A DNA stretch of 64,000 nucleotides from Lanius collurio (Eukaryota; Chordata; Aves; Passeriformes; Laniidae): the NCBI GenBank assembly GCA_020086605.1, contig JACBWW010000015.1, forward strand, positions 12,760,390-12,824,389. The letters are read 5' to 3'. How positions within the stretch are numbered: the stretch's first letter is position 1; each line of letters starts with the position of its first letter. Positions 38,255 to 49,210 of this stretch are shown here, piece after piece. The position numbers and the translations under genes were made by a program. Under the pieces are notes generated by a model, which saw nothing but the letters and a program-made list of their open reading frames with translations, searched no databases and had not been told where the DNA came from.

Positions 38255-38280
38255 ATTTCAAATAAGGATTTATTTGAAAT
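38255..38280. repeat. Perfect 11-bp inverted repeat
   Basis: ATTTCAAATAA (38255-38265) and TTATTTGAAAT (38270-38280) are exact reverse complements with a 4-base loop, GGAT. It is the longest perfect short-loop hairpin I found in the window. AT-rich, without a following gene. Confidence 0.88.
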
Positions 38281-38943
38281 TATCCTTGTTCAAGCCTTTT
38301 TGCCTAAACCAAACTAAATACCTTTTCAGCTGCCCAAAAAATCTCAAGCCCCTCTTCAAATCCTTTCACTATCTTTCTTTCATCCATTGCATTAGATTTC
38401 ATCTCTGTGGATGAAATCCTATTCCTTACACGCCCACCCATCCAGGTGCTCTCTTCAGCGCCAACAATCCACCTTCAACTCAGTCTGGGTGGTTTAATAC
38501 TTTCCACAGAACATTTACTACCAACATGTAAATCTTGTGTAGGTCCTTCTCTTACTCTGCATATGCTGACCATACTCATCCATTTCTTTCCAATTTATTA
38601 TTTCTCTTAAACATAACGTTTCCTTCACTTCTCTCCAAAGAAATGCTAATCTAATGAAACAATGAAGGTTTATAATAATCACTTCTATTAGAAACATCAT
38701 TGTTTATATGGTTATAACTACTCTTTAAAGCTTTTTAATCCACAGAACTCCCAAGGGCCATGACTCAGACAGGAGCAATTGGTTGCATTCAGCATGCTAT
38801 GAGGTAGCCTTGGGTACTGCAGATCCAGTCATCCAGCAAAGCTCCCAATTCAGGTTGGCATCAGCCACAACTTCCTGACCTTGCACAGTGGATTTACATT
38901 GAAGGATCACCTCTCAATTAATGCTTTATATTTTCTATGGCAG

Positions 38944-39044
38944 AAACTTGCTGAACTTTTTGACATGGAAAACAGATGCTGGGCCTCATGGAAAACAGAT
39001 TTTAGGAACAATGTGTTCATACATTCCCACAATCCAAATAATTG
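38944..39044 (+). other. Candidate internal exon (101 nt, unknown gene)
   Basis: Upstream is a reasonable acceptor (TTTATATTTTCTATGGCAG, ending at 38943). Downstream is a strong donor, ATTG|GTAAGTCT. Two of the three plus-strand frames are open across it (starting KLAELFDMEN... or NLLNFLTWKT...), so coding status is ambiguous. It contains two copies of CATGGAAAACAGAT (38964-38977 and 38987-39000), a 23-bp-period partial duplication. No protein family is recognised. Confidence 0.18.
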
Positions 39045-39637
39045 GTAAGTCTGTCAGAAGTCTTCAGACATCAGTCTGGCAGGCACATGCTACTTTGTCA
39101 ATGTACATTAATTTTCCTTACTACTATGCTCCAATTTACTCATGTGGTATGCAAGGTGCATCAACACCAGCTGCTCTCTACTTATCACAGCGTTAACAAG
39201 GCTCTTTCCAGACTTTGATCCAAAGAGTGGAGGCTGAGCAGCAATTCCATTTATTCAATGAACCAATTTCTGTCTCGTTATTTGTCCTCAGGTCTGCCAC
39301 CACTGTTCCAGGTACAGGCAGTTGCACAAGAGCAAATGTGCTAAACATCTTGTCTTGCCTGATGCCAACTGGAGGCAAAGGACCATATCAATTAATCTAT
39401 TTATTTCAGCAAATGGATAGTGTGCTACTCTATCCTAGTATTCAAAGCAATTTTACTTTGCCCACTTCACAGTTAATTCAGAAAATGTGTGCTGGTGGGT
39501 GATTTATTCTTGCATGTAACTGAATAACCTAACCCTTCATTTGAAAGAAGTTTCAGGCTGTTAATAGGGAATATAGTTTCTATATCATCAGAAATAACAC
39601 CTTTTTTCTCCTTCATACTTAAGCTTCAGCTTACAGT

Positions 39638-39715
39638 GCATTGTGTTTCTTGATTGCATCTTTTGTATGTTGGTCTTTGTGAGACTTCACAGAGGAAGCT
39701 GCTCTTGCTGTGAGG
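39638..39715 (+). other. Candidate internal exon (78 nt, unknown gene)
   Basis: The acceptor region CTCCTTCATACTTAAGCTTCAGCTTACAG is pyrimidine-rich upstream, and the segment ends in GTGAG|GTGAGT, a close match to the 5' splice consensus. One frame is open for 26 codons (CIVFLDCIFC..., cysteine-rich). A 22-nt alternative using a nearer CACAG acceptor is possible. No family is recognised, and chance is a serious alternative. Confidence 0.15.
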
Positions 39716-40247
39716 TGAGTCGTTATTCAATTACCCAAGAACAATTTTGCTAAATAATATATGTATTTCTTGTGGCATAGCATTTTTTATTCAATAGTTA
39801 AAGTCTACATTAAAACATCACAACCCTTTGTGTTATATTTGTCCTTGTATTCAGTGCATGTTAGTAACCCTTCCAGTGATAAATATTTTCCACAGCTACA
39901 CACTCCTTGCTCACACTGGCTGAGACTCAGCTGTGTTTCCTTTTGCCAGCACTGTACATAGTGTAGTAGCATGCAGCATGCAACATCTACTCAGCTTTCT
40001 AGAGGACCTTCATTCTTTCAAGGGTTTGCAGGTTTTCCTCTGAAGCTACATCTCATATCCAATATCCCTTGGGAAGCTGCTGCAGGGACTCCCAGAAGTT
40101 TTTCCCTTTTGTTTCATAGTGTGGTCTCTGAAAGATATTCATTTCACTGTCTGTGACATTGAATGTGTGTCAGTTTAAAACAAATTGTTGTAACAACCAA
40201 ACTGGAAAACGTAGTCAGCATTTAAAGGAGGAGAAAATAAACCCAAG
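39716..40247. other. Non-coding stretch without a recognised gene
   Basis: Unique sequence. I see no domain-bearing frame and no repeat. Confidence 0.7.
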
Positions 40248-40337
40248 CAACCCAAACCCCACTCCCCTTCATTTCTTCACACCCTCCCCACAACACCAAA
40301 ACAAAAAAATAAACCCAAATAACCAAAACCAAAACAA
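40248..40337. repeat. G-free, A/C-rich low-complexity tract
   Basis: Ninety consecutive plus-strand bases contain no G at all and are mostly A and C, for example ACACCCTCCCCACAACACCA and AAACCCAAATAACC. It has the look of a decayed CA/CAAA-type low-complexity repeat. Frames across it encode runs of asparagine, proline and lysine (+), or valine, leucine and phenylalanine (-), that reflect composition only. A donor-like GGGCAG|GTGAGT follows at about 40406 but lacks a believable acceptor. Confidence 0.85.
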
Positions 40338-43300
40338 GAACAACAACAAACATGTAAGAAGATGTGTAGGTACATGGAGCATCTATACCAGGGGTGAGGG
40401 GCAGGTGAGTATGGAGGGAAAATGAAAAGTGGTAGATGGTTTGGATGAGGAAGTCCATTTTCATTTATTGAATGAAAGTCCTTGCAGCTGAACAAGGTCT
40501 GTCCTCAAAAGTATTTCTGTGTCCAGAAAATATGAGGAAAATATATCTCATTTTGCTATTCTGGTCCCCACACTGACCTTCTAAAATGAGATTTTCAAAA
40601 TATCACACTTCTAAATGAGAATAAGACGAAGCAGCATAAAAAGGCTTCCTCTTGTGACAGAAGGAGAAATGCAATGCATAAGAATTTACGAGTGCAAATT
40701 GGCAGTTTAAAATAAAATACAGCACATGTACTTGAATTTCTATCACAGGAAAGGTTAAAACCCAAAATACCACCAATTTTTTCTAACAAATAGTTTTTAT
40801 TTGCTCCTCAGAGTGTTTTTAGAAATTCTTCAGAACTGTCAGAAATAAACCGTCATCTCCATTGGCAAGTACCTTGCAAACATATCTTCACTGCAAACTG
40901 CGATCCAAATGACATCTACTTCCCATTTTTGTCAAGTACCCAGATTGGCAAATTCCATAAAGATCAAAGAGGCAGACAATGTTTAAGATTGTGTCATTTC
41001 GGTGTGTGCACATATTTTCCTATTTGGTCCCAACAGATTTCCTACAAATCTCAATCTCAAAGCCTTTTTGTTAATGAACCATAGGGTGAAACTCCCCTGC
41101 TGATCTTACAGCTATGAAGCAACAAACCCAGTCTGGCACAGTGAATCATAATACTTAGCATCTGAAGAGATAACTAAAAAGAGATGTAAAAGTCAGAATC
41201 ACATTTACAGCCATTTCGCCCTCCTGCTTCTCCAACTGCATCAAGTGTGAAATGATTTAAGTTCAAATTCTCACCAGGAAAAGCAGTGTATGATCAGTGC
41301 AGCATGAAACCACCATCCTTATTATCACAGAAGCCACTTAGAGTGAAAAAATGAAATATTTCTGTAAGCACAGCTTTACCAGAAAAAGAACAACTAATTC
41401 TAAGAACATTCATGGCTGCATGGTGCTGCCATAAGGATGGTGCCTCAAAAGAAGCAATGCCTCCTTGGATCAGTTCATTGTCTCCCTTAACTGTTACTTC
41501 AAATATCGTGTTGTTTACTGTCAAATATTACCATTTCTTTTCAGCCAACTAAAAATTAACTCAAGACTACTTCTTGCAAGCAGTAAATACACTTTAAAAA
41601 GTTTACCAATAAAACTCTCACAAATGTGAAAGTCATCATTATTCTGAGGGTTTACAAAGGAATCACTTTTGCTAATTGATTTTTACTGTACTCTTAGCTA
41701 TAATGGATTCACTGGCATATTTTTCCTTCTGTGAATTCTTTGCTCTCAGTTCTTCTGTGCTTCGTGGGATCTGTGTGGATGCGAAGAGCATGCACAGCCC
41801 CTGGCCAAGTGCTAACGTACACTAGCAGAATTCATGAAGGAAGCAATGAACTGTGCCCACCAGCTTCCCTAGAGTCTGTTGCAGAAGTCATCATATTTTT
41901 TATGTCAGCAGAAAATGGTGTTTTGGGCAGAGTACTAAATTCTTCATCTTTGTGACTTAGGACTGAAACATGCTTTATGAAGACCTTGCTCCATGTTTGA
42001 GATTTATACTCCATTTTTCTTCCACTCCAAATGTTCTGAAGCTTTGGCATTTGAGAACAAAATTCATCTCCCCTCCTGATTTGATATTAATTATTCACAA
42101 TTGGTTGGAGTGCTCTAGAAGGAGCCTGGGCATTGTTGCACCTCTGTCCATGCCAAGACCTGAAGAAAGGGGTTCTGGCTCTGACATTACCTGGCAAAAG
42201 ATGACAAACATCTGCCTGCTCCACCCCCAGTTTGAAATGTGCTGGCACATCTTGTTTGTGTCCTTCCCCAGACTGCTGGCTTGCCACCTCACACACATCA
42301 ACATTGGGATACCCAGCTACTGTACCATCTTGGGCCCCCAAGAGGACTGTCACACACCTGCAAGCTTAGGACCTTCATTTACACTCTCCAAGGCCCATGC
42401 ACTGCTTTCAGACATGTGGATTAGCATCTCTGACTTGTACAAGGAAATAAAGGAATGCTGAAGCTCTGACACTGCAAACCCAAGATACCCAGTGAAGGTA
42501 CCAGGATGTTTCAAAGGATCTGCTTCTTCAAATCCTTTCCTGTCTTGCTATGATCCACATCTTATGGTAAGAATGAGCAGCAGTAATGTCCTCCTTTCAA
42601 TGGCTGCTCATTCAGGGGAATGCCCTCATTAACGACTTATTTTTGCAAAAGATAACTACAATAAAGAAGCAGTGTAATTGAAACAATAAAAGTGGTGTGA
42701 TGCTTCCATGATTAAATAAGGCCATATGATTTGGAGTTAATCCATTCTCCCTAGAACCCCTTTTCAAAGCTAACAGATGAATTTACATGCCCAGAAGTTT
42801 ATTTTGCCTTATGTGATCAGTGGGTGCTGGTGGCTTTATTTGCGTGTTAGCTTTTTAAGTGAGAATTTGGGGTATTTAAATAAAACATGACATTTTTTTC
42901 TAGGAAAAGAATGATTTAACTTTAAAGATTAACCTGAAACACTTTTCTACTCTTTCATTTTCATGAAGGGGTCAGAGAGTCAGGTTCATTTGTAAAGTAA
43001 TCCTGGACAAAAGAGGAATCCCAGAGGTTTATTTCAGTCTTTTCTTAACATCACTGGTAGTTGGACCAAGCCCTGTCCTAGATCAGCCATGGAAGCAGTT
43101 CTTCCTTACTTTCTTGTGCCTCCAACAAAAGCCTTATTACAAGAGAATGAGCATCAGAGTATCACAGCAGTGACTTGAGCATGGAGAAATCCTGGATGCA
43201 GCTGGAGATATGTATAAGCCCAAAAGACACAATATAAATCAGAAAAAAATCAATGAGTTAATTGATTGCAAAGCACCTACAGGGACTTGTCTTTCAGTGA

Positions 43301-43760
43301 CTGCTGTTTCTGTGGTTCATGCAGTGATATTCATTAAAATTCTGAAGGTTATGAAAGGGCCAGCATTTTTCCTGTTGTTTTATCTTGCTTTCACACGATT
43401 AATTACTGCCTACCTGTTAGAGTGTTGGAGCGGCAGCAGCTCCCAAGGGAAGCCAACCTCAACTGGTTGAATAAGCACTTTCCCAGACTGTGGCAAAGTG
43501 GAAGAAAATTGTGTCTACAGCAAAAGTGCCTTCTGACATACCATCCACTTTCAGACTGAAGAATTTTGCCTGCTTCCTCCTCCTGTGAAGTGTCAGGCTG
43601 CCTCTTCAGAAAATGTGGATAGTAATTAGGGCAAAACCTAAGCAGAAATTGTCCTGTGCTGAGTCAATACCACTCCACTCAGGAGAACTTGTAGCCCCCG
43701 CAGCTGCAGCGCTGGCTCTGTGAGGACAAGAGGCATAACATGACCTGTAATCTCCACCTC
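40338..43760. other. Non-coding stretch without a recognised gene
   Basis: Contains the longest fully specified open frame in the window, 163 codons at 41970-42461 (+). Minus-strand frames of 88 and 69 codons overlap it, no domain is recognisable, and no start context or splice structure supports it. I treat it as a chance frame in a stop-poor patch. Confidence 0.6.
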
Positions 43761-43776
43761 ACTGCAGCGCTGCAGT
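43761..43776. repeat. 16-bp perfect palindrome
   Basis: ACTGCAGCGCTGCAGT equals its own reverse complement. Its core CTGCAGCGCTG also occurs at 43704-43714, 58 bases upstream, inside a small GC-rich patch (about 43640-43880). Confidence 0.88.
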
Positions 43777-46700
43777 TTGCAGGGCTGGATGGCACTGGGC
43801 AGCCCTGGTGCACAGGTTACACAAGTGTGGCTGTCCTTGTACACCACCTCAAAGGCTTCTCACAAGGCTGGCACGAGAGGCTGCCCAGACTCTGATTTCT
43901 CCTTATGGGCTGATCTCACATGGGAGAGGAATGTAGCCAGGGCAGTATAATGACTTATGCTGACATGGTAGTATTGTTAATGATTTCTGAACATGTGTGT
44001 ATGATTTTCAAGAGAAAAAAGAGACGGAGCCTTTGGAGGCCAGAAATATTTTACAGGTACTGCTAATTTCCTTCAGAATTACACAGTAATCACAGTACCT
44101 TTTTTATTGCTTTAAAGATACTTATCTTAATACCACTAATCCTTACATAATGATTTTTTTATTGAAAAAGTGTTTGTCTAAGTAAGAATCAACACCATGT
44201 ATTAGTATACACTAAGACTACTCAACTTTTAATTATAATACTGCATTGATTAAATTACTCATTCCTTTTTTTTTCAGTGTTTGTATCTAGAATCCTGGCC
44301 CTCTTTGTTGTTATATTTTAACCACTTACTAAATCACATATGTGCAAATGTATGCATGTATGTTTACATGTAACAATTAATTGATTACAATTGCTGCTAT
44401 TAACAGTCTACAGTGATGGCCCACAGAAAGGAAATAAACATCAGTTCCACATCATGAAAGCAGTCCCTTAAAATAACACAATAAACAAAGGACAGGTCAA
44501 CTGCTGACCAAATTAAGCACCTCAGAATGATCAATGCAGACAAACCAGTGACATAAGCTATCTCTAAAGCAGTCTTGGAAGAAGTCAAACAAGCCAGAGC
44601 AAAAACCACTCCTTTGAAATATTTCATAAATATCAACACTCCACTATCCTAAGAAAAAGAAACAAACAAGAAGACAGCAACAACTGGCTGTACACTGTTT
44701 TCTAGATGCAGCCTAATTATATCAACTTTGGATTAATGTCATGAGTAACAACACTGGCAGCATCAATCATTGCTAGAGTTTCTTTTGTGCATTTTACACC
44801 AAGACTAAGCTTTCTAACATTGACCTCAGTGAGAGCTTGCTGCTGAAATCCATCTTCCCAGTTAAAAAATGTGAAGTCAGGTGTGAGAAGAGGAAAATAA
44901 AATGCTTGCGATGTCCTCATGTTTGTCCTGGTGGAGAAATGCATTACAGACCCCTGTGGCAGGCAATTTCTGCCTGAGGATTTTTATTGACAGCCAATGT
45001 GTTTATTGATTACCACCATGTGAAGCTCAACAAAAGATCTAATAACAGACTACTCAACATGTAGCCTGGGGATCTATCTGGATGCTTAAAAATCTAGTAC
45101 AAGAGTTTGGAAAGGATTTGTCAGGGTTCTTGGCTGCTTCTGGTGCTGTGGGACCAAGTTCTGCCATAGTGGCAGTGCCTGGCCCTGCCTGCCCCTTCCT
45201 GGCTTGACTGTATTGCTGCCCTCACCTCCCAGCTTGCCTTCCCCTGGGGAGGAGCCCAGCTTTTGCTGCTCCCCTGCAGAGTCTTGTAGGAGATGATTTT
45301 AAAACATCTCTTTTAAATGTCAAAGCACTTTCCCCAGCTGAACATGTCACATGGTAATGGGTTTTTTCTTGGCCCTTGGTCCAAGGCCAGACAGTACATT
45401 TTATGCTAACTGTGGGAAAAGGAGAGAGAATTTTTTTCCTGCCTTTTTTCCATTCTGTTTTGTTCTGTAAGTAAAGCAATTACAGCCATGCACCAAAAAA
45501 GACTTTCCAGCTGTGGAAAGTCCCACAGGAGAAATTTTGAGGAAAAAACTGCCCCTAGAGTATTTTACTGGAGGGTTGATCTCTGCTCAGTGCACTGCCA
45601 ATGCAGATAACTGACCCTCCATGAAAAGCACTACAGCACTGAATTGCAGATGTGACAGCTGGAAGGATACAACAACATTTGTGACATTCACATGCCATCA
45701 AACAACTGACCCAGGGGAACCTTACCTGTCTCTGTATCTCCAGTGGAAACATGATACCAGGCCTGGCCACTCATATCTCAAGGAGGTCCAGATATAAGAG
45801 GAAAAAAACACATGGTGCTAAAATGGTGGAAAAGTCCTAAAGATATTTCCAAAACATCCATTAAATGCTCAAGATGTGTTAGGCTTCTGACAGCAGCTAG
45901 CCACATCCAGATGAAATAGAACTGAAGCTGTTAGAATATCAGGACTGTGTGATTTACCAAATGATCTCTGGGATGTCCTAGCCTTGTGCTAAATATTGAT
46001 TCACTTTCTATGTCCTGGCCAAAGAGCAGTTCTCAGAAAAACATGTGATGTCCTTTTCTGAAGGCTTCTTATCTTAAGACTAGACCAACTCATAATTAGG
46101 ATGTTTTCAGTAGGATTTGCCCAAAGCCTCTGTCAAAATTCTCAGCACTGCTCTCAATAACAGTTAGAGATATAAAAAGGTTTTCCATGCATGTATAGAT
46201 ACATGAGCAAATACAGATATACAAATTTCTGGTGCCTTTATCTTTGGTATAGATTGCAACACCTTGTGATAGTATTAGAAAGGAGTAATTTGCTACTCAA
46301 CTCTACATCTTATGCCTGCACCCAAGTCCCTCATCTGTGGAACCTCTCCAACTGTATAATTCACTCACAGACTTGCCTTCCATCAAAACCTCCTGATGTG
46401 AAGGCTGGATTAAGTCCAGAAGCAACGGGACTAGAAAGAGTTGCTGACCAAAGTGCAATTTTACTCCAAGTTTTCTACATCCCTTAAGTCCACTCTGAAA
46501 CTCTATGTCCTCTTACTCAGTAAAGGACAGTGCTAGAGGCAGTGAGATAACAGCATGAGGAGAGGAGAGGAAAGGCAGGAATGGGCAATGGCACGACCAG
46601 GACTGATGCAATGAAGTGTCCTAGCTTCCACCTTTCCTTTCTGGCTCCAGACACAGCTTCAAAACCTCTGAGGCAGCAGAAAAAATTGTCCATCAGTAAT

Positions 46701-47223
46701 TTGCAAGGGAAATACAATTATTGTATTAAGATTATTTCACTAAATGATTTCTTTTTCTCCATCACAATAGAGCCATCCCTGACTGCTACTAAAAAGGACT
46801 GTAAACTCCACAGAGCACAGGCTGAAAAACAGCACTTAGAGTTACTTGACGGCGGGTTTTCTGCACAGAAGATCTGCTGGAGTCCCATGTCTTTGAGTAA
46901 AGTGTGTGCACGGCTACCACACACTTAACCTTTCAGAAATGCTGTGGAGAAAGAAGGACTGCCACTGGGATGTCTGATGTGCAAGCACTTTTCTGTATCC
47001 CAGGGATATGGAGAATGTTTTTCATTGATTTTTTTTTCTCCTTTTTGTTTTTTCCCAAACCAAATCGCAGAGTATTTTTAACTCCTTTAATTTGAGCTGG
47101 CAGCATGAGCACTTTTTAGTTTACCTAACTTTGACATCTAGTGCCTAAGTCCACATCCCTTATTAACAGCAACAAAAGCCTAAGGCAACCTTAGAGACTA
47201 AGATATTTAACAAAGAGAATATT
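43777..47223. other. Non-coding stretch without a recognised gene
   Basis: Unique sequence with a short GC-richer patch at about 45120-45270. The longest frame is 115 codons at 46581-46928 (+), overlapped by minus-strand frames. No recognisable product. Confidence 0.67.
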
Positions 47224-47280
47224 ACATCAAATCTGTGTTGTCTTGCACAACAATCTTGCACATCAAATCTGTGTTGTCTT
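47224..47280. repeat. 36-bp-period tandem duplication, about 1.6 copies
   Basis: The 21 bases beginning ACATCAAATCTGTGTTGTCT occur exactly at 47224-47244 and again at 47260-47280. The spacer itself repeats the CTTGCACA motif. Confidence 0.9.
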
Positions 47281-47468
47281 AAGGTACATTTGTTCCTGAG
47301 TTCACTCCACAGTTACACCACTGGCTTTCTAGAAGCAGTAGCAATTTCAAAGAATTGAAAAATGTCTAGTGGAAAGAAAGTTTCAAACTTTGCATGGGAG
47401 TTCTAAACATTTGAAGGGAATGCTTCAAAAAGTGACTATGTTCTTGCAAAGAACATAACTCCATTCTA

Positions 47469-48002
47469 GTGAGACTCCATCTGGAATGCTGCATCCAGCC
47501 CTAGGGTCCTCAGCAGAGGAAGGACATCCACCTGCTGGAACCAGTCCACAGGAGGCCACCAGTTTGGTCAGAGGGAGGGAGCACCTCTCCTATGAGAAAA
47601 AAGCTGGGAGAAGTGGGGTTGTTCAGCCTGGAAAAGAGGAAGCTTGGGGTGATCTAACTACAGCCCTCCAGCACCTGAAGGGAGCCTAAATAAAAGATGG
47701 AGAGAGACTATTTAAAAGGGCCTGTAGGGACAGGAAAAGGGGAATGGCTTTAAACTGAAAGAGGGTAGGTTTAGATTAGATATTGGGAAGAAAGTCTCTA
47801 CAGTGAGGGTGGTAAGATATTAGAACAGGTTGCCCAGAGAGAGAAGTTGTGGGTGCCGCATCCTTGAAAGTGTTTAAGGCCAGGTGGGATGGGGCTCTGA
47901 GCAACCTGGCCTAGTGAAAGGTGTCCTTGCCTATGGCTAAGGGGTTAGAATGAGACATCTTTGAGGTCTGTTCCAACACAAACCATCCTATGATTCTATG
48001 AT
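47469..48002 (+). mobile_element. CR1 LINE, 5'-truncated copy
   Basis: Plus-strand CR1 of about 530 bases. It includes the ORF2 C-terminal region (nucleotide blocks such as CAGCCCTCCAGCACCTGAAG and TGGCTTTAAACTGAAAGAGG) and ends with TGAGGTCTGTTCCAACACAA and ACCATCCTATGATTCTATGAT, the classic 3' terminus with ATTCTATG-type repeats. A 67-codon frame at 47486-47689 crosses it, but this is not the family's main frame, which is broken by several stops. The copy is inactive. It has the opposite orientation to the 5040 and 8530 copies. Confidence 0.93.
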
Positions 48003-48498
48003 AATGGCTTCCTTCGCACTACAGCTACCAAAACCATGATTATTCTTGTGTTGATAACTCTTTTTCACAGAAATTTTGGAAAAATCATGGACAAAACTCT
48101 TTGAAGAAGTTCATTTACAGATACTGTCATTATAAATACCAGTTCAGCTGTCCTTTATAGAATGCTACATACTAACTTTTTCTGGGACTAGCATCTGAAT
48201 CTTTACTTTCCTCAGCAGCACTGCAAGATTTTGACATGGCTTTTTGAGTGATCAGTTTATCTTGTAAGAACTTTCAAAGTAAGATCTATTAAATCAGGTA
48301 CTCAGACTTACTATTGCCACTTAACACCTCTTCTTCTGATGAAACACTGAAACAGATGCACTTTACAGGAGAAAAAAGGAATTCCAGTGGAAAGAACATG
48401 AAAGCAGAAGACAAGCTGTCCTCAGACACAGCCATCTGTGATTGGCACAAAACCTTAGTATTTAGTATATTTAATACGGTTGTATTTTAACTTAGAGT
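48003..48498. other. Non-coding stretch without a recognised gene
   Basis: Unique sequence between the CR1 copy and the AT-rich satellite. It includes the first copy of an 18-bp direct repeat at 48446-48463. Confidence 0.75.
48446..48463 (+). repeat. 18-bp direct repeat flanking the satellite, copy 1
   Basis: CACAAAACCTTAGTATTT is identical to 49030-49047 on the other side of the satellite and gap, 584 bases away. Confidence 0.9.
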
Positions 48499-48960
48499 AT
48501 ATATTTATATTTATATTTATATTTATATTTATATTTATATTTATATTTATANNNNNNNNNNNNNNNNNNNNNNNNNNNNNNNNNNNNNNNNNNNNNNNNN
48601 NNNNNNNNNNNNNNNNNNNNNNNNNNNNNNNNNNNNNNNNNNNNNNNNNNNNNNNNNNNNNNNNNNNNNNNNNNNNNNNNNNNNNNNNNNNNNNNNNNNN
48701 NNNNNNNNNNNNNNNNNNNNNNNNNNNNNNNNNNNNNNNNNNNNNNNNNNNNNNNNNNNNNNNNNNNNNNNNNNNNNNNNNNNNNNNNNNNNNNNNNNNN
48801 NNNNNNNNNNNNNNNNNNNNNNNNNNNNNNNNNNNNNNNNNNNNNNNNNNNNNNNNNNNNNNNNNNNNNNNNNNNNNNNNNNNNNNNNNNNNNNNNNNNN
48901 NNNNNNNNNNNNNNNNNNNNNNNNNNNNNNNNNNNNNNNNNNNNTTTATATTTATATTTA
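48499..48960. repeat. (TTTATA)n hexanucleotide satellite with assembly gap
   Basis: Perfect TTTATA/ATATTT hexamers run from about 48499 to 48551 and again from 48945 to 48960. Between them lie 393 N (48552-48944). The same repeat on both sides implies that the gap is more of the same array, whose true length is unknown. The apparent 161-codon frame through it (FIFIFI... and unknown residues) is an artefact. Confidence 0.95.
48552..48944. other. Assembly gap (393 N)
   Basis: No base information. The length is not a round number, which suggests an estimated rather than an arbitrary gap size, but this is inference. Confidence 0.99.
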
Positions 48961-49029
48961 CTTAAACATTAGTAATTTTAAACCATATCTTTTTTAAATC
49001 ATTTTTTAGTATATTTATTTAGCACAAGA

Positions 49030-49047
49030 CACAAAACCTTAGTATTT
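49030..49047 (+). repeat. 18-bp direct repeat flanking the satellite, copy 2
   Basis: Identical to 48446-48463. In addition, TTTAGTATATTTA occurs at 48461-48473 and 49005-49017, so both flanks share two short blocks in different order. Confidence 0.9.
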
Positions 49048-49142
49048 CTGAGCTACAATGAAAACCATGACACTTTGTTAAATATTTCCTATCATAATTA
49101 AAGTAAAACATGAGTAACCTTCCTGCAAACTAATGTCAAAGA

Positions 49143-49210
49143 ATCCATCCATCCATCCATCCATCCATCCATCCATCCATCCATCCATCCATCCATCTAT
49201 CCATCCATCC
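49143..49210. repeat. (ATCC)n microsatellite, about 17 copies
   Basis: Tandem ATCC with one ATCT interruption near 49196. Only about 180 bases from the TTTATA satellite, so this is a microsatellite-dense spot. Confidence 0.97.

Noticed and set aside
41970..42461. 163-codon plus-strand frame as a gene
   Set aside because: One frame of this length is expected by chance in 64 kb searched on six frames. Minus-strand frames overlap it, and neither a family nor exon signals were recognised.
48480..48965. 161-codon frame as a hydrophobic protein
   Set aside because: It consists of a satellite-derived FI repeat and the unknown bases of the assembly gap.
49143..49210. ATCC array as a CRISPR-like array
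   Set aside because: It is a pure tetranucleotide microsatellite without spacers.
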